From Neobacillus rhizosphaerae (GTDB taxonomy: Bacteria; Bacillota; Bacilli; Bacillales; Cytobacillaceae), in assembly GCF_937468385.1 (NCBI RefSeq), contig NZ_CALBWS010000044.1, positions 1-34,236 on the forward strand: a stretch of 34,236 nt of DNA, read 5' to 3'. Shown piece after piece: positions 24,135 through 32,175 of the stretch. The first letter of the stretch is position 1; every line of letters starts with the position of its first letter. The position numbers were made by a program, and so were the translations under genes. The notes below the pieces were generated by a model that was not told where the DNA came from, ran no database searches, and saw nothing but the letters and a program-made list of their open reading frames with translations.

Positions 24135-24371
24135 ATGAAAAAGCAGATAATCGTTTATACCACAAACGATTGCATTGAATGCGATTTAGTAAAACAGGTA
24201 CTTAAACAGGAAGGGATCCCTTTTGAAACAAGGAACGTATCAGAAAACCCTGATTATCAAAAGGAAGTAGAGGAACTTGGTTTTATGGGTGTCCCGGTCT
24301 CCGTGTTCGATAATCGAGTGGTGAAGGGATTTACAAATGAGCTTAAAGAGCTAATGGATATAGCCCGATAA
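24135..24371 (+). CDS. Glutaredoxin-like (NrdH-type) thiol-disulfide protein
   Basis: This 78-aa thioredoxin-fold protein carries a CIEC active site (TTNDCIECDLVKQVL), the cis-Pro segment GFMGVPVSVF and the closing VVKGF, as in NrdH or YruB-type glutaredoxins. It probably reduces disulfides in the cytosol. ATG 24135 and an in-frame GTG at 24132 share the site AAAGGGG; spacing favours neither strongly. A TATAAT at 24025-24030 may be its -10. It is a single gene with its own terminator at 24424-24462. Confidence 0.88.
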   Translation: MKKQIIVYTTNDCIECDLVKQVLKQEGIPFETRNVSENPDYQKEVEELGFMGVPVSVFDNRVVKGFTNELKELMDIAR

Positions 24372-24423
24372 GGCATGAGGGAAATTCCACTTGGAGAAAA
24401 AAGGTATTCATTGACGATAATTG

Positions 24424-24462
24424 GAGTATCAAATCAATGTTGATTTGACACTCTTTTTTTTT
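24424..24462 (+). terminator. Terminator after the glutaredoxin-like gene
   Basis: GAGTaTCAAATCA pairs with TGATTTGAcACTC (one mismatch), loop about three bases, followed by a run of T. Confidence 0.9.
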
Positions 24463-24544
24463 CAAAATGTAAAGGTCTTGGCAAGGTGTTTCTCGAATTG
24501 AAATGTATAGATGAACTTTCAGATTAATAAGTGAGGTGAGATGG

Positions 24545-25579
24545 ATGCAAAGAAAAATGGAGACACCTCAAAAGTTGCTTAATGACAGGGGTGAACTAAA
24601 CGACAAAGGGTATGCAACAAATCTTTTGCACGAATATTGTCGTGAGGATATCCATGCGCATTCTTATCGAATCAAAGAGTGGGATTATTATTTAGTTGCG
24701 AATGATGAGTTTGGTGTCGCCCTAACAGCTGCAGATAATTCGTATATGGGGCTATTAAGTGTTTCCTTTATGGATTTTAAAAATACCAGATATAGAACAA
24801 CTAGCATTATCAAGCCCTTTACATTTGGTAAGTTGCAGTTACCTTCATCATCAAAAGTGGGTGACGTTGTATACAGAGATAAACGAATCCATATTGAATT
24901 TCTTCATAAAGGGACAGCGAGAAGGCTAAAGTGTTCCATGAAAAATTTTGATAAAGGCAAGGATTTTCTTTGTGACATCAAGTTAAGTGACGAACCAAAG
25001 GATTCGATGGTGATTGCAACGCCATTCGCGGAAGATCCAAAAGCCTTCTATTATAATCAAAAAATTAACTGTTTGAGGGCTAATGGTGTTGTCACAATTG
25101 ATGGCCAAGAGTATCATTTCAATCCCGCTACTTCCTTTGGCATCCTGGATTGGGGAAGGGGTGTTTGGACTTACAAGAATACATGGTACTGGGGATCAGC
25201 ATCAGGTGTCGCGAATGGAAAAGCGTTTGGTTTTAATATCGGGTACGGCTTTGGTGATACATCGGCAGCAAGTGAAAATATGCTCTTTTACGATGGACGT
25301 GCACATAAATTAGCAGAAGTGACCTTTCATATTCCGAAGAAAGAGGGTGGTAAATTTGATTATATGACTCAATGGAACTTTTCAGCAAGCGATGGTCGGT
25401 TTGAAATGAACTTTAATCCTATTTTGGATCGATCTGATTTTACTTCGATTGGGATAATTGCCAGTGATCAGCACCAAGTATTTGGTAGGTACAGCGGGAA
25501 GGCTGTACTTGATAATGGAAGTGTTATTGAAGTAAGAGATTTCTTAGGCTTTGCCGAGCGGGTTTATAATCGCTGGTAA
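24545..25579 (+). CDS. DUF2804 domain protein
   Basis: This 344-aa protein matches the DUF2804 family as I remember it. It starts with LLNDRGELNDKGYATNLL. Motifs ATSFGILDWGRGVWTYKNTWYWGSASG and FGFNIGYGFGDTSAASENMLFYDG are the family core, and a beta-rich lipocalin-like (AttH-like) fold is likely. The biochemical function is unknown. ATG 24545 follows GAGGTGAG with short spacing. Nothing in the context hints at a role: the flanking genes have their own signals. No signal peptide is present. Confidence 0.8.
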   Translation: MQRKMETPQKLLNDRGELNDKGYATNLLHEYCREDIHAHSYRIKEWDYYLVANDEFGVALTAADNSYMGLLSVSFMDFKNTRYRTTSIIKPFTFGKLQLPSSSKVGDVVYRDKRIHIEFLHKGTARRLKCSMKNFDKGKDFLCDIKLSDEPKDSMVIATPFAEDPKAFYYNQKINCLRANGVVTIDGQEYHFNPATSFGILDWGRGVWTYKNTWYWGSASGVANGKAFGFNIGYGFGDTSAASENMLFYDGRAHKLAEVTFHIPKKEGGKFDYMTQWNFSASDGRFEMNFNPILDRSDFTSIGIIASDQHQVFGRYSGKAVLDNGSVIEVRDFLGFAERVYNRW

Positions 25580-25694
25580 AGATAATTAGGTAAAGAGCTT
25601 TCGTCATTTGTTACACCGAATAAATGATTCTAATACTTTATGATTTTGAAAAAAACGGAAAAAGCTAATAAAACAATTTAAAAGGAGCATTAGG

Positions 25695-26543
25695 ATGGGA
25701 AACTTTGACCAATTACTAGAGGAGTTTGATTTATTACATAAGAAAAAGGAAATTTCACAAGCAATGAAATCAGCAATTGGAATCAGAGCGATGCAGGAAT
25801 CAGAGGAAAATATCCCGATTGGCACTTCTAAACTTGGTGGACTGCCAGATTTACCTCCTCATTTTGAATTTCCAAAATACCACCATGGATACCTCTCATT
25901 CTTAGGACAAATTAATTTAAGTGAAGCGAAACCCTTTGATGTTGATCACATTTTACCGGATCAGGGTATTCTCTATTTTTTTTATGATATTATCGAACAG
26001 CCTTGGGGCTTTGAAAAGGAGGATAATGGAAGTTTTAAAGTTCTTTATTTTAAGGGGGATCTTTCAGAATTAACGAGAACCGATTACCCTGAACCAATTG
26101 ATGATTATTCACCATTAAAAGCTTTCAAAGTAAAATTTTATCAGCATCAAACTGTTTCCGAAGACCCTGAAGGGCTTGAATTGAATGAAGAAGAGAGCGA
26201 AAACTTCTTGGAATTCAGAAGTCAAGCCATGCAGCCTTCCAAGGATGATCACCTATTACCCGCCCATTATATGTTAGGTGAGCCATTAAATATTCAGAAT
26301 GATGTGTTTGAGGAAATGGTTTATTACAGTAATGAAAATAAATATGGAACAAATGGCTGGCAATCAAATCATCGAGAAATTAGAGCAAGAAGTAAAGAGC
26401 TGGTTCTATTATTTCAAATGGATAGTGATGACGATTTAGACGTTATGTGGGGAGATGCTGGAATACTGTATTTCTGCATCCACAAAGACGATTTGAAAAA
26501 TAAACGGTTTGAAAAGGTTGGATTTATTCTTCAATGCTATTGA
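25695..26543 (+). CDS. DUF1963 (YwqG-like) protein
   Basis: This 282-aa protein has the DUF1963/YwqG layout. Typical blocks are TSKLGGLPDLPPHFEFP, GYLSFLGQINLSEA, GILYFFYD and, at the end, LLFQMDSDDDLDVMWGDAGILYFCIHKDDL. Related proteins are reported near polymorphic toxins and in stand-alone contexts, but the function is unproven. ATG 25695 follows AAAGGAGC. It is a single gene, followed by the promoter of the thiM operon. Confidence 0.85.
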   Translation: MGNFDQLLEEFDLLHKKKEISQAMKSAIGIRAMQESEENIPIGTSKLGGLPDLPPHFEFPKYHHGYLSFLGQINLSEAKPFDVDHILPDQGILYFFYDIIEQPWGFEKEDNGSFKVLYFKGDLSELTRTDYPEPIDDYSPLKAFKVKFYQHQTVSEDPEGLELNEEESENFLEFRSQAMQPSKDDHLLPAHYMLGEPLNIQNDVFEEMVYYSNENKYGTNGWQSNHREIRARSKELVLLFQMDSDDDLDVMWGDAGILYFCIHKDDLKNKRFEKVGFILQCY

Positions 26544-26584
26544 GTGCGTTTTCCTTTGATAAGAATTTATTTATAACAATTTTC

Positions 26585-26613
26585 TTTACAGTATTATTTA
26601 ATAGAGTTATGAT
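26585..26613 (+). promoter_or_regulatory. Promoter of the thiM operon
   Basis: TTTACA (26585-26590), 17 bp, TATGAT (26608-26613). The transcript would start about 25 bases before the riboswitch. Confidence 0.7.
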
Positions 26614-26637
26614 TTACTTAATTTAATACGAATGTAT

Positions 26638-26730
26638 CTACTAGGGGTGCCCTGTAATCAGGCTGAGAGAAAACGATTAAGTTTTTAACCCTTTGGACCT
26701 GATCTGGGTAATACCAGCGTAGGAAAGTAG
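26638..26730 (+). ncRNA. TPP riboswitch (THI element)
   Basis: This is a canonical thiamine pyrophosphate aptamer. P1 CTACT/AGTAG closes it. GGGGTGCC, then GGCTGAGAG (pyrimidine pocket), ACCCTTTGGACCTGATCTGG and GTAATACCAGCGTAGGAAAG (pyrophosphate side, with the conserved CG) are all present. The terminator at 26763-26800 is the expression platform, so TPP should switch off thiM-D-E-W. Confidence 0.96.
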
Positions 26731-26762
26731 TTGAGTTAAGTGATTTTATTCTTATACTTACT

Positions 26763-26800
26763 AGCCAGGTCTATTTTTATGGACCTGGCTTTTTTATTTT
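26763..26800 (+). terminator. Riboswitch-controlled terminator
   Basis: AGCCAGGTC pairs with GACCTGGCT, followed by TTTTTTATTTT, 22 bases before thiM. Confidence 0.92.
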
Positions 26801-26821
26801 TAAAAAAAAGGAGTGTTTAAC

Positions 26822-27628
26822 ATGGAAAAAAACAGCTTGTGCGAAACATTGCAAAAGGTAAGAGAGGTTAACCCGCTTGTACATAACATAACCAATGTCG
26901 TGGTTACTAATTTCACGGCGAATGGGCTCCTTGCCCTTGGCGCTTCACCGGTAATGGCGTATGCAGTGGAAGAAGTAGCTGATATGGCTCAGATTGCTAA
27001 TTCAGTAGTTTTGAATATTGGTACGTTAAATTCACAAACAGTTGATTCGATGATCCTTGCTGGAAAGGCAGCAAATGAATCGGGTGTTCCTGTGATCTTT
27101 GATCCGGTTGGTGCCGGCGCTACTCGTTATCGGACGGAAACCGCGCAAAAAATCATGAATGAGGTAAAGGTGTCCATTATTAGGGGTAACGCCGCAGAAA
27201 TGGCTAATGTGGTCGGCGAGAAGTGGGAAATTAAAGGCGTCGATGCAGGGGATGCCAAAGGGAATATCACTGAACTTGCGATCACTGCTGCGCAAAAAAT
27301 GAACTGTGTGGTTGTCATCACTGGAAAAGAGGATGTCGTAACTGACGGAAAAACAACATATGTAGTTACTAATGGACACCCGATTTTGACAAAGGTGACA
27401 GGAACGGGTTGCCTATTAACCTCTGTAATTGGAGCTTTTGTGGGAGTGGAAAAGGATTTTTTTAGGGCAACGGTGGCTGCTTTAACTTACTATGGGATTG
27501 CAGCGGAAAAGGCTGCTAGAATAGCAGCGGACCTAGGCACGGGTAGTTTCCAAATCGAATTTTTGAACCAATTATCACTCGTTTCTTTTGAAGATATTAA
27601 TCAATATAGTTCATTTAGGGAATTTTAG
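26822..27628 (+). CDS. thiM: Hydroxyethylthiazole kinase
   Basis: It phosphorylates the thiazole alcohol (THZ) for thiamine salvage. This 268-aa ribokinase-fold enzyme has VHNITNVVVTNFTANGLLALGASPVMA at the substrate site, PVGAGATRYR, and the anion hole GTGCLLTSV with the catalytic Cys. ATG 26822 follows AAGGAGTG. It is the first gene of the TPP-regulated thiM-thiD-thiE-thiW operon. Confidence 0.97.
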   Translation: MEKNSLCETLQKVREVNPLVHNITNVVVTNFTANGLLALGASPVMAYAVEEVADMAQIANSVVLNIGTLNSQTVDSMILAGKAANESGVPVIFDPVGAGATRYRTETAQKIMNEVKVSIIRGNAAEMANVVGEKWEIKGVDAGDAKGNITELAITAAQKMNCVVVITGKEDVVTDGKTTYVVTNGHPILTKVTGTGCLLTSVIGAFVGVEKDFFRATVAALTYYGIAAEKAARIAADLGTGSFQIEFLNQLSLVSFEDINQYSSFREF

Positions 27629-27637
27629 GGGGTTACT

Positions 27638-28444
27638 ATGATGGAAAAGGCCTTAACAATCGCAGGGTCTGATAGCGGTGGTGGAGCAGGGATTCAAGCG
27701 GACCTGAAGACGTTTCAGGAGCTAGAGGTTTTCGGCATGTCGGCACTCACGGCTGTTACCGCGCAAAATACTTTGGGTGTTCATGCAGTCTATCCGATGA
27801 CAGCCGAGGCAGTTATTCAACAAATTCAAGCTATCGGGGAGGATATCGGTACAGATGCGGTGAAAACAGGAATGCTTTTTAGTGCAGAAATCATCGAGGT
27901 CGTTTCAGCACAACTCAAAAAATATCAATGGAAAAATATCGTCGTCGATCCTGTGATGATTGCGAAGGGTGGGGCTTCATTGCTGCAACAGGAAGCCATT
28001 TCTGCGATGAAAAACCATTTATTGCCGCTTGCTGAAGTTGTGACTCCGAACATCCCGGAGGCAGAGGTGTTGACCGGGATGGAAATCCGAACAACTGAAG
28101 GGAAAATGGAGGCTGCCAAACGACTATATGAAATAGGGGTGAAAAATGTCGTCATAAAAGGCGGTCATGATAAAGATGAGCTTGAATCATCCAGTGATTT
28201 ACTGTTTGATGGAAAGGAATTCTTCACTTTTAGCAGCAAGCGAGTTGACACAAAAAATACCCATGGAACCGGATGTACCTTTTCAGCTGTGATTACCGCT
28301 GAATTAGCGAAGGGCTCTACTGTACATAATGCCGTAGTTATAGCGAAAAAGTTTATTCAGGCAGCAATTGAGGACCAGATTGAAATTGGTCACGGACATG
28401 GTCCTACCAACCATTGGGCATATGGAAAAAGAAAAAATATTTAG
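27638..28444 (+). CDS. thiD: HMP/HMP-phosphate kinase
   Basis: It phosphorylates hydroxymethylpyrimidine (HMP) twice to the diphosphate used by ThiE. At 268 aa it has AGSDSGGGAGIQAD at the start, AVKTGML, DPVMIAKGG, and GTGCTFSA with the catalytic Cys. Two adjacent ATGs (27638, 27641) are possible after TTAGGGGG. It follows thiM by nine bases. Confidence 0.96.
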   Translation: MMEKALTIAGSDSGGGAGIQADLKTFQELEVFGMSALTAVTAQNTLGVHAVYPMTAEAVIQQIQAIGEDIGTDAVKTGMLFSAEIIEVVSAQLKKYQWKNIVVDPVMIAKGGASLLQQEAISAMKNHLLPLAEVVTPNIPEAEVLTGMEIRTTEGKMEAAKRLYEIGVKNVVIKGGHDKDELESSSDLLFDGKEFFTFSSKRVDTKNTHGTGCTFSAVITAELAKGSTVHNAVVIAKKFIQAAIEDQIEIGHGHGPTNHWAYGKRKNI

Positions 28445-28458
28445 GAGTTGGCTTGATC

Positions 28459-29121
28459 ATGATCAACCTTCGAGCGCTACTGAAAGTTTATTTTATTATG
28501 GGCAGTAACAACTGCTTGAAAGACCCGAAAGAAGTTTTGAAGGAAGTGATTGCTGGCGGGATAACCCTTTTTCAATATCGTGAGAAGGGTGACGGAGCTT
28601 TAGCAGGTGCTGAAAAGTTAAGTCTGGCCAAAGAACTGCAGTGCATATGTAGGGATCATCAAATCCCATTCATTGTCAATGACGATATCGAGCTAGCGCT
28701 TGAACTTGATGCAGATGGGGTTCATATCGGGCAAGAGGATGAGCCTGTCAAATCGGTCAGAGAAAAGATTGGCGATAAAATCCTCGGTGTTTCCGTTCAT
28801 TCAATTGAAGAAGCCGAGGTCGCTCTGAGAGAGGGAGCGGATTATTTTGGGATTGGTCCAGTTTTTCCGACGAAAACAAAGGTGGATGCCAAGCCATCCC
28901 GTGGGACAACATTGATCCAAACATTAAGAAAAGAAGGCTTCACCATCCCAATCGTCGGAATCGGCGGAATCACTCACAAAAATGCTAGATCCGTCGTGGA
29001 AGCAGGTGCAGATGGTGTTTCGGTGATCACAGCAATTAGCCATGAAGCGTCACCGATGGTAGCAGCGAGGGCATTAAGAGATAGTGTTGAGGAGAAAAAA
29101 TCAGATGAACAAAACTCATAA
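28459..29121 (+). CDS. thiE: Thiamine-phosphate synthase
   Basis: It joins HMP diphosphate and thiazole phosphate to thiamine phosphate. This 220-aa TIM barrel has QYREKG, NDDIELALELDADGVHIGQED, GVSVHSIEEA, GPVFPTKTKVDA and VGIGGI. ATG 28459 lies 11 bases after AGGAG. A TTG at 28453, five bases after it, is an equally spaced alternative that adds two residues. It overlaps thiW by 17 bases. Confidence 0.95.
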   Translation: MINLRALLKVYFIMGSNNCLKDPKEVLKEVIAGGITLFQYREKGDGALAGAEKLSLAKELQCICRDHQIPFIVNDDIELALELDADGVHIGQEDEPVKSVREKIGDKILGVSVHSIEEAEVALREGADYFGIGPVFPTKTKVDAKPSRGTTLIQTLRKEGFTIPIVGIGGITHKNARSVVEAGADGVSVITAISHEASPMVAARALRDSVEEKKSDEQNS

Positions 29122-29614
29122 ATTAACTTTGACGGCGATGCTGATCGCGATTGGAACGATCTCGAGTAACCTGGTATCAATTCCGATGGGATTTACCAAG
29201 ATATTTCCTGTTCAGCATTTTTTAAACGTTTTATCAGCTGTCCTTTTGGGTCCATTTTACGCTGTTGCTCAGGCCTTATGTGTCTCCTTACTTAGAAATT
29301 TGATGGGTACTGGTTCGGTTTTTGCCTTTCCCGGAAGTATGGTTGGGGCATTGCTGGCATCTCTTTTATATTTAAAAACTAGAAAAATCTATTTGGCTTT
29401 TATCGGTGAAGTTATTGGAACGGGGATTATTGGTGCGGTTCTTTGTTATCCAATTGCAACTCTTTTACTTGGGAAAGAAGCAACCCTTTTTAGCTTCATT
29501 CCTTTATTCATTTTTAGCTCCTTTGCGGGAGCCCTGCTTGGGTTGGTGATTTTAACTATTTTCTTAAGAAAGAAAGTCTTAATAATGGCTGATCAATCTT
29601 TAAAAACTAAATAA
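29105..29614 (+). CDS. thiW: Energy-coupling factor S component ThiW
   Basis: This 169-aa membrane protein has about five or six helices and is the substrate-binding S unit of an ECF importer, predicted for the thiazole precursor. The N-terminal LTLTAMLIAIGTISSNLVSIP and the middle HFLNVLSAVLLGPFYAVAQA with GSVFAFPGSMVGALLA are typical of ThiW. ECF A and T units are not encoded here, so shared EcfA/T from elsewhere are needed. ATG 29105 follows GAGGAG and overlaps thiE by 17 bases. It is the last gene of the first thi operon. Confidence 0.9.
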   Translation: MNKTHKLTLTAMLIAIGTISSNLVSIPMGFTKIFPVQHFLNVLSAVLLGPFYAVAQALCVSLLRNLMGTGSVFAFPGSMVGALLASLLYLKTRKIYLAFIGEVIGTGIIGAVLCYPIATLLLGKEATLFSFIPLFIFSSFAGALLGLVILTIFLRKKVLIMADQSLKTK

Positions 29615-29619
29615 ACATT

Positions 29620-29704
29620 CACTAGGGGAAGCCTTGAGGCTTGAGATGGAGGGTGCCTCCGAACCCTTTGAACCTGAACAAGTTGATACCTGTTGAGGGA
29701 AGTG
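29620..29704 (+). ncRNA. Divergent TPP-type riboswitch before tenA
   Basis: The architecture matches the first riboswitch: CACT/AGTG ends, GGGG..GCC, GGC..GAGATGG, ACCCTTTGAACCTGAAC, GATACC and GAGGGAAG. Compared with the copy at 26638-26730, the invariant CG before TAGG reads TT here, an extra base sits on each side of P2, and the GCTGAGA motif reads GCTTGAGA. A terminator (29719-29752) follows, so it probably still regulates, but the ligand may differ. It begins six bases after the thiW stop. Confidence 0.8.
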
Positions 29705-29718
29705 GGAGGTGTTTTTAG

Positions 29719-29752
29719 CCCGCTTATTCCATTCCCAGGTGTGCGGGTTTTT
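29719..29752 (+). terminator. Terminator of the second riboswitch
   Basis: CCCGC (29719-29723) pairs with GCGGG (29743-29747), followed by TTTTTA. TCCCA in its loop can pair with TGGGA at the aptamer's end, giving a possible antiterminator. Confidence 0.75.
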
Positions 29753-29778
29753 ATATTCACTTTGGTCTGAGAATATGA

Positions 29779-29912
29779 ATCGCTGATAAATTCTTGGATT
29801 CGCTGATAAAATATAATTTCGCTGATATATTGGCTGAAATCGCTGATAAAAAACGATTTTCGCTGATATATTGGTTGAAATCGCTGATAAATGGCAAGTT
29901 TCCGCTGATAAA
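29779..29912. repeat. Seven-copy CGCTGATAWA array
   Basis: CGCTGATAAA or CGCTGATATA starts at 29781, 29801, 29820, 29841, 29861, 29882 and 29903, a spacing of 19-21 bases. The spacers differ. It lies between the second riboswitch terminator and tenA. The family is unknown to me, though similar arrays in Bacillaceae are recalled without a description. Confidence 0.85.
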
Positions 29913-29984
29913 TGCTTCTTAGAGAGAATGGAATCAGGTGAAAAGCAGCAACCAGCCTAAAAATGTGCAAAACGGGGGACAAAA

Positions 29985-30656
29985 ATGAAATATTCGCAAC
30001 AACTTAATGTAAAAGTAAAAGATATATGGGAGAAAATCCATCAGCATCCTTTTGTTGTTGGCTTGGGGAGTGGAGAGCTTCCAGTGGAATCATTCATACG
30101 TTACATGAAGCAGGATTATGTATTTTTAATCGACTATTCCAAGCTTTTTGCATTGGGGGTGGTTAAAGCCAGAGACCTCGATACGATGACATTTTTTGCG
30201 AAATTATTGCATGATACATTAAACGGAGAAATGGAGCTGCACCGCACTTACGCGGCCAAGTTGGGCATTACCCACCAAGAGCTAGAGGAAACTAAGCCCT
30301 CACCCATTAACTTAGCCTACACACGGTATATGCTGAACGTTGCTCAGAATGGATCTTTGGAGGAATTAATCTCATCGCTACTGCCTTGTATGTGGAGTTA
30401 TTGGGAGATTAGCAAAATGCTAGCAGATTACTATCCGAATTCTAGCAAGCATCCATTATATGGTGAATGGGTAAAAATGTATTCCTCGAATGAATTTGGT
30501 TCGTTAGCCATGTGGCTCATTGATTTGCTAGATCGGTTGGTAGAAGGAAAGTCTGAACGAGAGTTAGCTATTTTAACAGACCATTTCTTGACGACGTCCC
30601 GGTTTGAATACATGTTCTGGGATATGGTTTACGAAGGAGGAGATTGGCCTGTCTAA
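29985..30656 (+). CDS. tenA: Thiaminase II / aminopyrimidine aminohydrolase
   Basis: It hydrolyses aminopyrimidine breakdown products of thiamine to HMP, feeding ThiD. This 223-aa all-helical enzyme has the catalytic Cys135 in LLPCMWSYWEI, Asp44 in KQDYVFLIDY and the C-terminal Glu in FEYMFWDMVYEGG. ATG 29985 is preceded by GGGGGAC. It is the first gene of tenA-thiZ-thiX-thiY, and it overlaps thiZ by eight bases. Confidence 0.95.
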   Translation: MKYSQQLNVKVKDIWEKIHQHPFVVGLGSGELPVESFIRYMKQDYVFLIDYSKLFALGVVKARDLDTMTFFAKLLHDTLNGEMELHRTYAAKLGITHQELEETKPSPINLAYTRYMLNVAQNGSLEELISSLLPCMWSYWEISKMLADYYPNSSKHPLYGEWVKMYSSNEFGSLAMWLIDLLDRLVEGKSERELAILTDHFLTTSRFEYMFWDMVYEGGDWPV

Positions 30657-31398
30657 CTCATCTTTTGTTTCAATCGAAAAACTTACATATGCTTTTGAAA
30701 GCAACAGGCCCATTTTTCAAAATTTAACTATGGATGTGAAAGCGGGAGAATTTGTCTCCGTAATTGGTGCAAGCGGATCTGGGAAAAGTACTCTTTTTAA
30801 ATTGATTACCGGCTTACTAGAGCCTGACCAAGGAGAAATCTGGATTAATGGCGAAAACGTTGGAAACAGGTTAGGGAAGGTAGGCTATATGCCGCAGAAG
30901 GATTTACTGTTACCATGGCGAACGGTTTTAGACAATGTATTGCTGCCGCTGGAAGTGTCGAAGGAAAATAGCCAACGGAGAATTCCCGAGATTCGAGAAT
31001 GGTTAAACCGGTTTGGATTGACGGAATGGGAAACTGCCTATCCGGATGAACTCTCTGGAGGAATGAGACAGCGGGTCGCTTTTTTAAGAACAATCATGAC
31101 GGGCAGAGACCTATTATTGTTAGACGAGCCGTTTGGAGCACTCGATTCGCTGACAAAACGAAACATGCACAGCTGGTTATTAGGACTGTGGGGGGAATTA
31201 CAAAAGACGGTAGTGTTCATCACTCATGATTTAGAAGAGGCCATCCTGTTAAGCGACCGAATATATTTGCTTGGACGGGAGACATTGCAAGAAATCAACG
31301 TCAAGCTCCCAAGACCAAGAAGTTCAGAATTAATTTATCAATCTGAGTTTATTACGATGAGAAAAGAACTGGAGTGCATGATTCACGATGATAGGTAA
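30649..31398 (+). CDS. thiZ: ABC transporter ATPase for thiamine precursor uptake (ThiZ-like)
   Basis: It powers import of the pyrimidine precursor (formylaminopyrimidine in Bacillus halodurans, from memory). This 249-aa ABC ATPase has Walker A GASGSGKST, Q-loop MPQKDLL, signature LSGGMRQR, Walker B LLLLDEPFGALD and the H-loop FITHDLEEA. The start is unusual. AAGGAGG (30634-30640) lies eight bases before CTG 30649, and no ATG, GTG or TTG fits. The ATG at 30604 in frame has no ribosome site and sits deep in tenA. The four-gene order and the TPP-type leader identify the substrate class. Confidence 0.85.
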   Translation: MSNSSFVSIEKLTYAFESNRPIFQNLTMDVKAGEFVSVIGASGSGKSTLFKLITGLLEPDQGEIWINGENVGNRLGKVGYMPQKDLLLPWRTVLDNVLLPLEVSKENSQRRIPEIREWLNRFGLTEWETAYPDELSGGMRQRVAFLRTIMTGRDLLLLDEPFGALDSLTKRNMHSWLLGLWGELQKTVVFITHDLEEAILLSDRIYLLGRETLQEINVKLPRPRSSELIYQSEFITMRKELECMIHDDR

Positions 31399-32158
31399 CT
31401 GGAAAAAATGGCTGGGGGAATATGGCCCGTTTTTGCTTGTAACCATCCTAATAGTAAGCGGTTGGGAATGGGTAGTCAGAAGAGGGATGATTCCTGCTTT
31501 TATCCTGCCTTCCCCATCAGCGATTTGGATGTCGCTTATAGAAAACCGCGAGCTATTGCTGGAAGACCATTTGCCAGCTACCCTTAAAGAGGTTTTGCTT
31601 GGTTTTGGTTTATCGCTTGGAGGCGGCCTTCTTCTTGGCGTAGGGATGCACTTTTCCCGTCCATTAGAAAAAGTATTGTACCCGTTTCTTGTCATTTCGC
31701 AAACGATCCCGTTGATTGCGATTTCACCGATCTTTATCATGTGGTTTGGCTATTCGATTTGGAGTAAAGTTGCCGTTACGATTTTAATCGCCATTTTTCC
31801 AATTGTTGTTAGTACCTATGATGGACTGAAGGCAGGAGGGATTGAATACAGGGAATTACTGCTGACAATGGGTGCAAATCGTTGGACCATTTTCAAAAAA
31901 ATTCAGCTACCAATGGCCTTGCCTTCAATCCTGTCAGGTTTGAAGATGTCCGTGGTTTATTGTGTGGTCGGAGCCACTATCGGTGAATGGCTGGGTGCTA
32001 GTGTTGGGTTAGGCTATTTTAGCCGGAGAATGTCAGGAAATCTAAAGGCGGACGCCGTGTTTGCCGCAATATTCCTGCTCTCATTGCTAGGAATCGTGTT
32101 GTTTTTAATCATAAGTTTCATAGAAAAAATGCTATTAAAAAATCAAATTCGCAACTAG
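31388..32158 (+). CDS. thiX: ABC transporter permease (ThiX-like)
   Basis: This 256-aa permease is of the SsuC/ThiX type, with about six helices and the cytoplasmic EAA-like loop YRELLLTMGANRWTIFKKIQLPMALPSILSGLKMS. It forms the membrane channel with ThiZ and ThiY for precursor uptake. ATG 31388 overlaps the thiZ end by 11 bases; GGAG is about 13 bases upstream. SsuC-like permeases also carry sulfonates, but the riboswitch and neighbours favour a thiamine precursor. Confidence 0.88.
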   Translation: MIGNWKKWLGEYGPFLLVTILIVSGWEWVVRRGMIPAFILPSPSAIWMSLIENRELLLEDHLPATLKEVLLGFGLSLGGGLLLGVGMHFSRPLEKVLYPFLVISQTIPLIAISPIFIMWFGYSIWSKVAVTILIAIFPIVVSTYDGLKAGGIEYRELLLTMGANRWTIFKKIQLPMALPSILSGLKMSVVYCVVGATIGEWLGASVGLGYFSRRMSGNLKADAVFAAIFLLSLLGIVLFLIISFIEKMLLKNQIRN

Positions 32159-32175
32159 AAGGGAAGGGAAAATCA

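Noticed and set aside
29779..29912. CRISPR array
   Set aside because: Repeats are only about 10 bases with 9-11 base spacers, and no cas genes are nearby.
29593..29982. 129-aa minus-strand frame with repeated YQR/ISD
   Set aside because: It is the translation of the CGCTGATAWA array plus riboswitch and terminator. It has no ribosome site and covers functional RNA elements.
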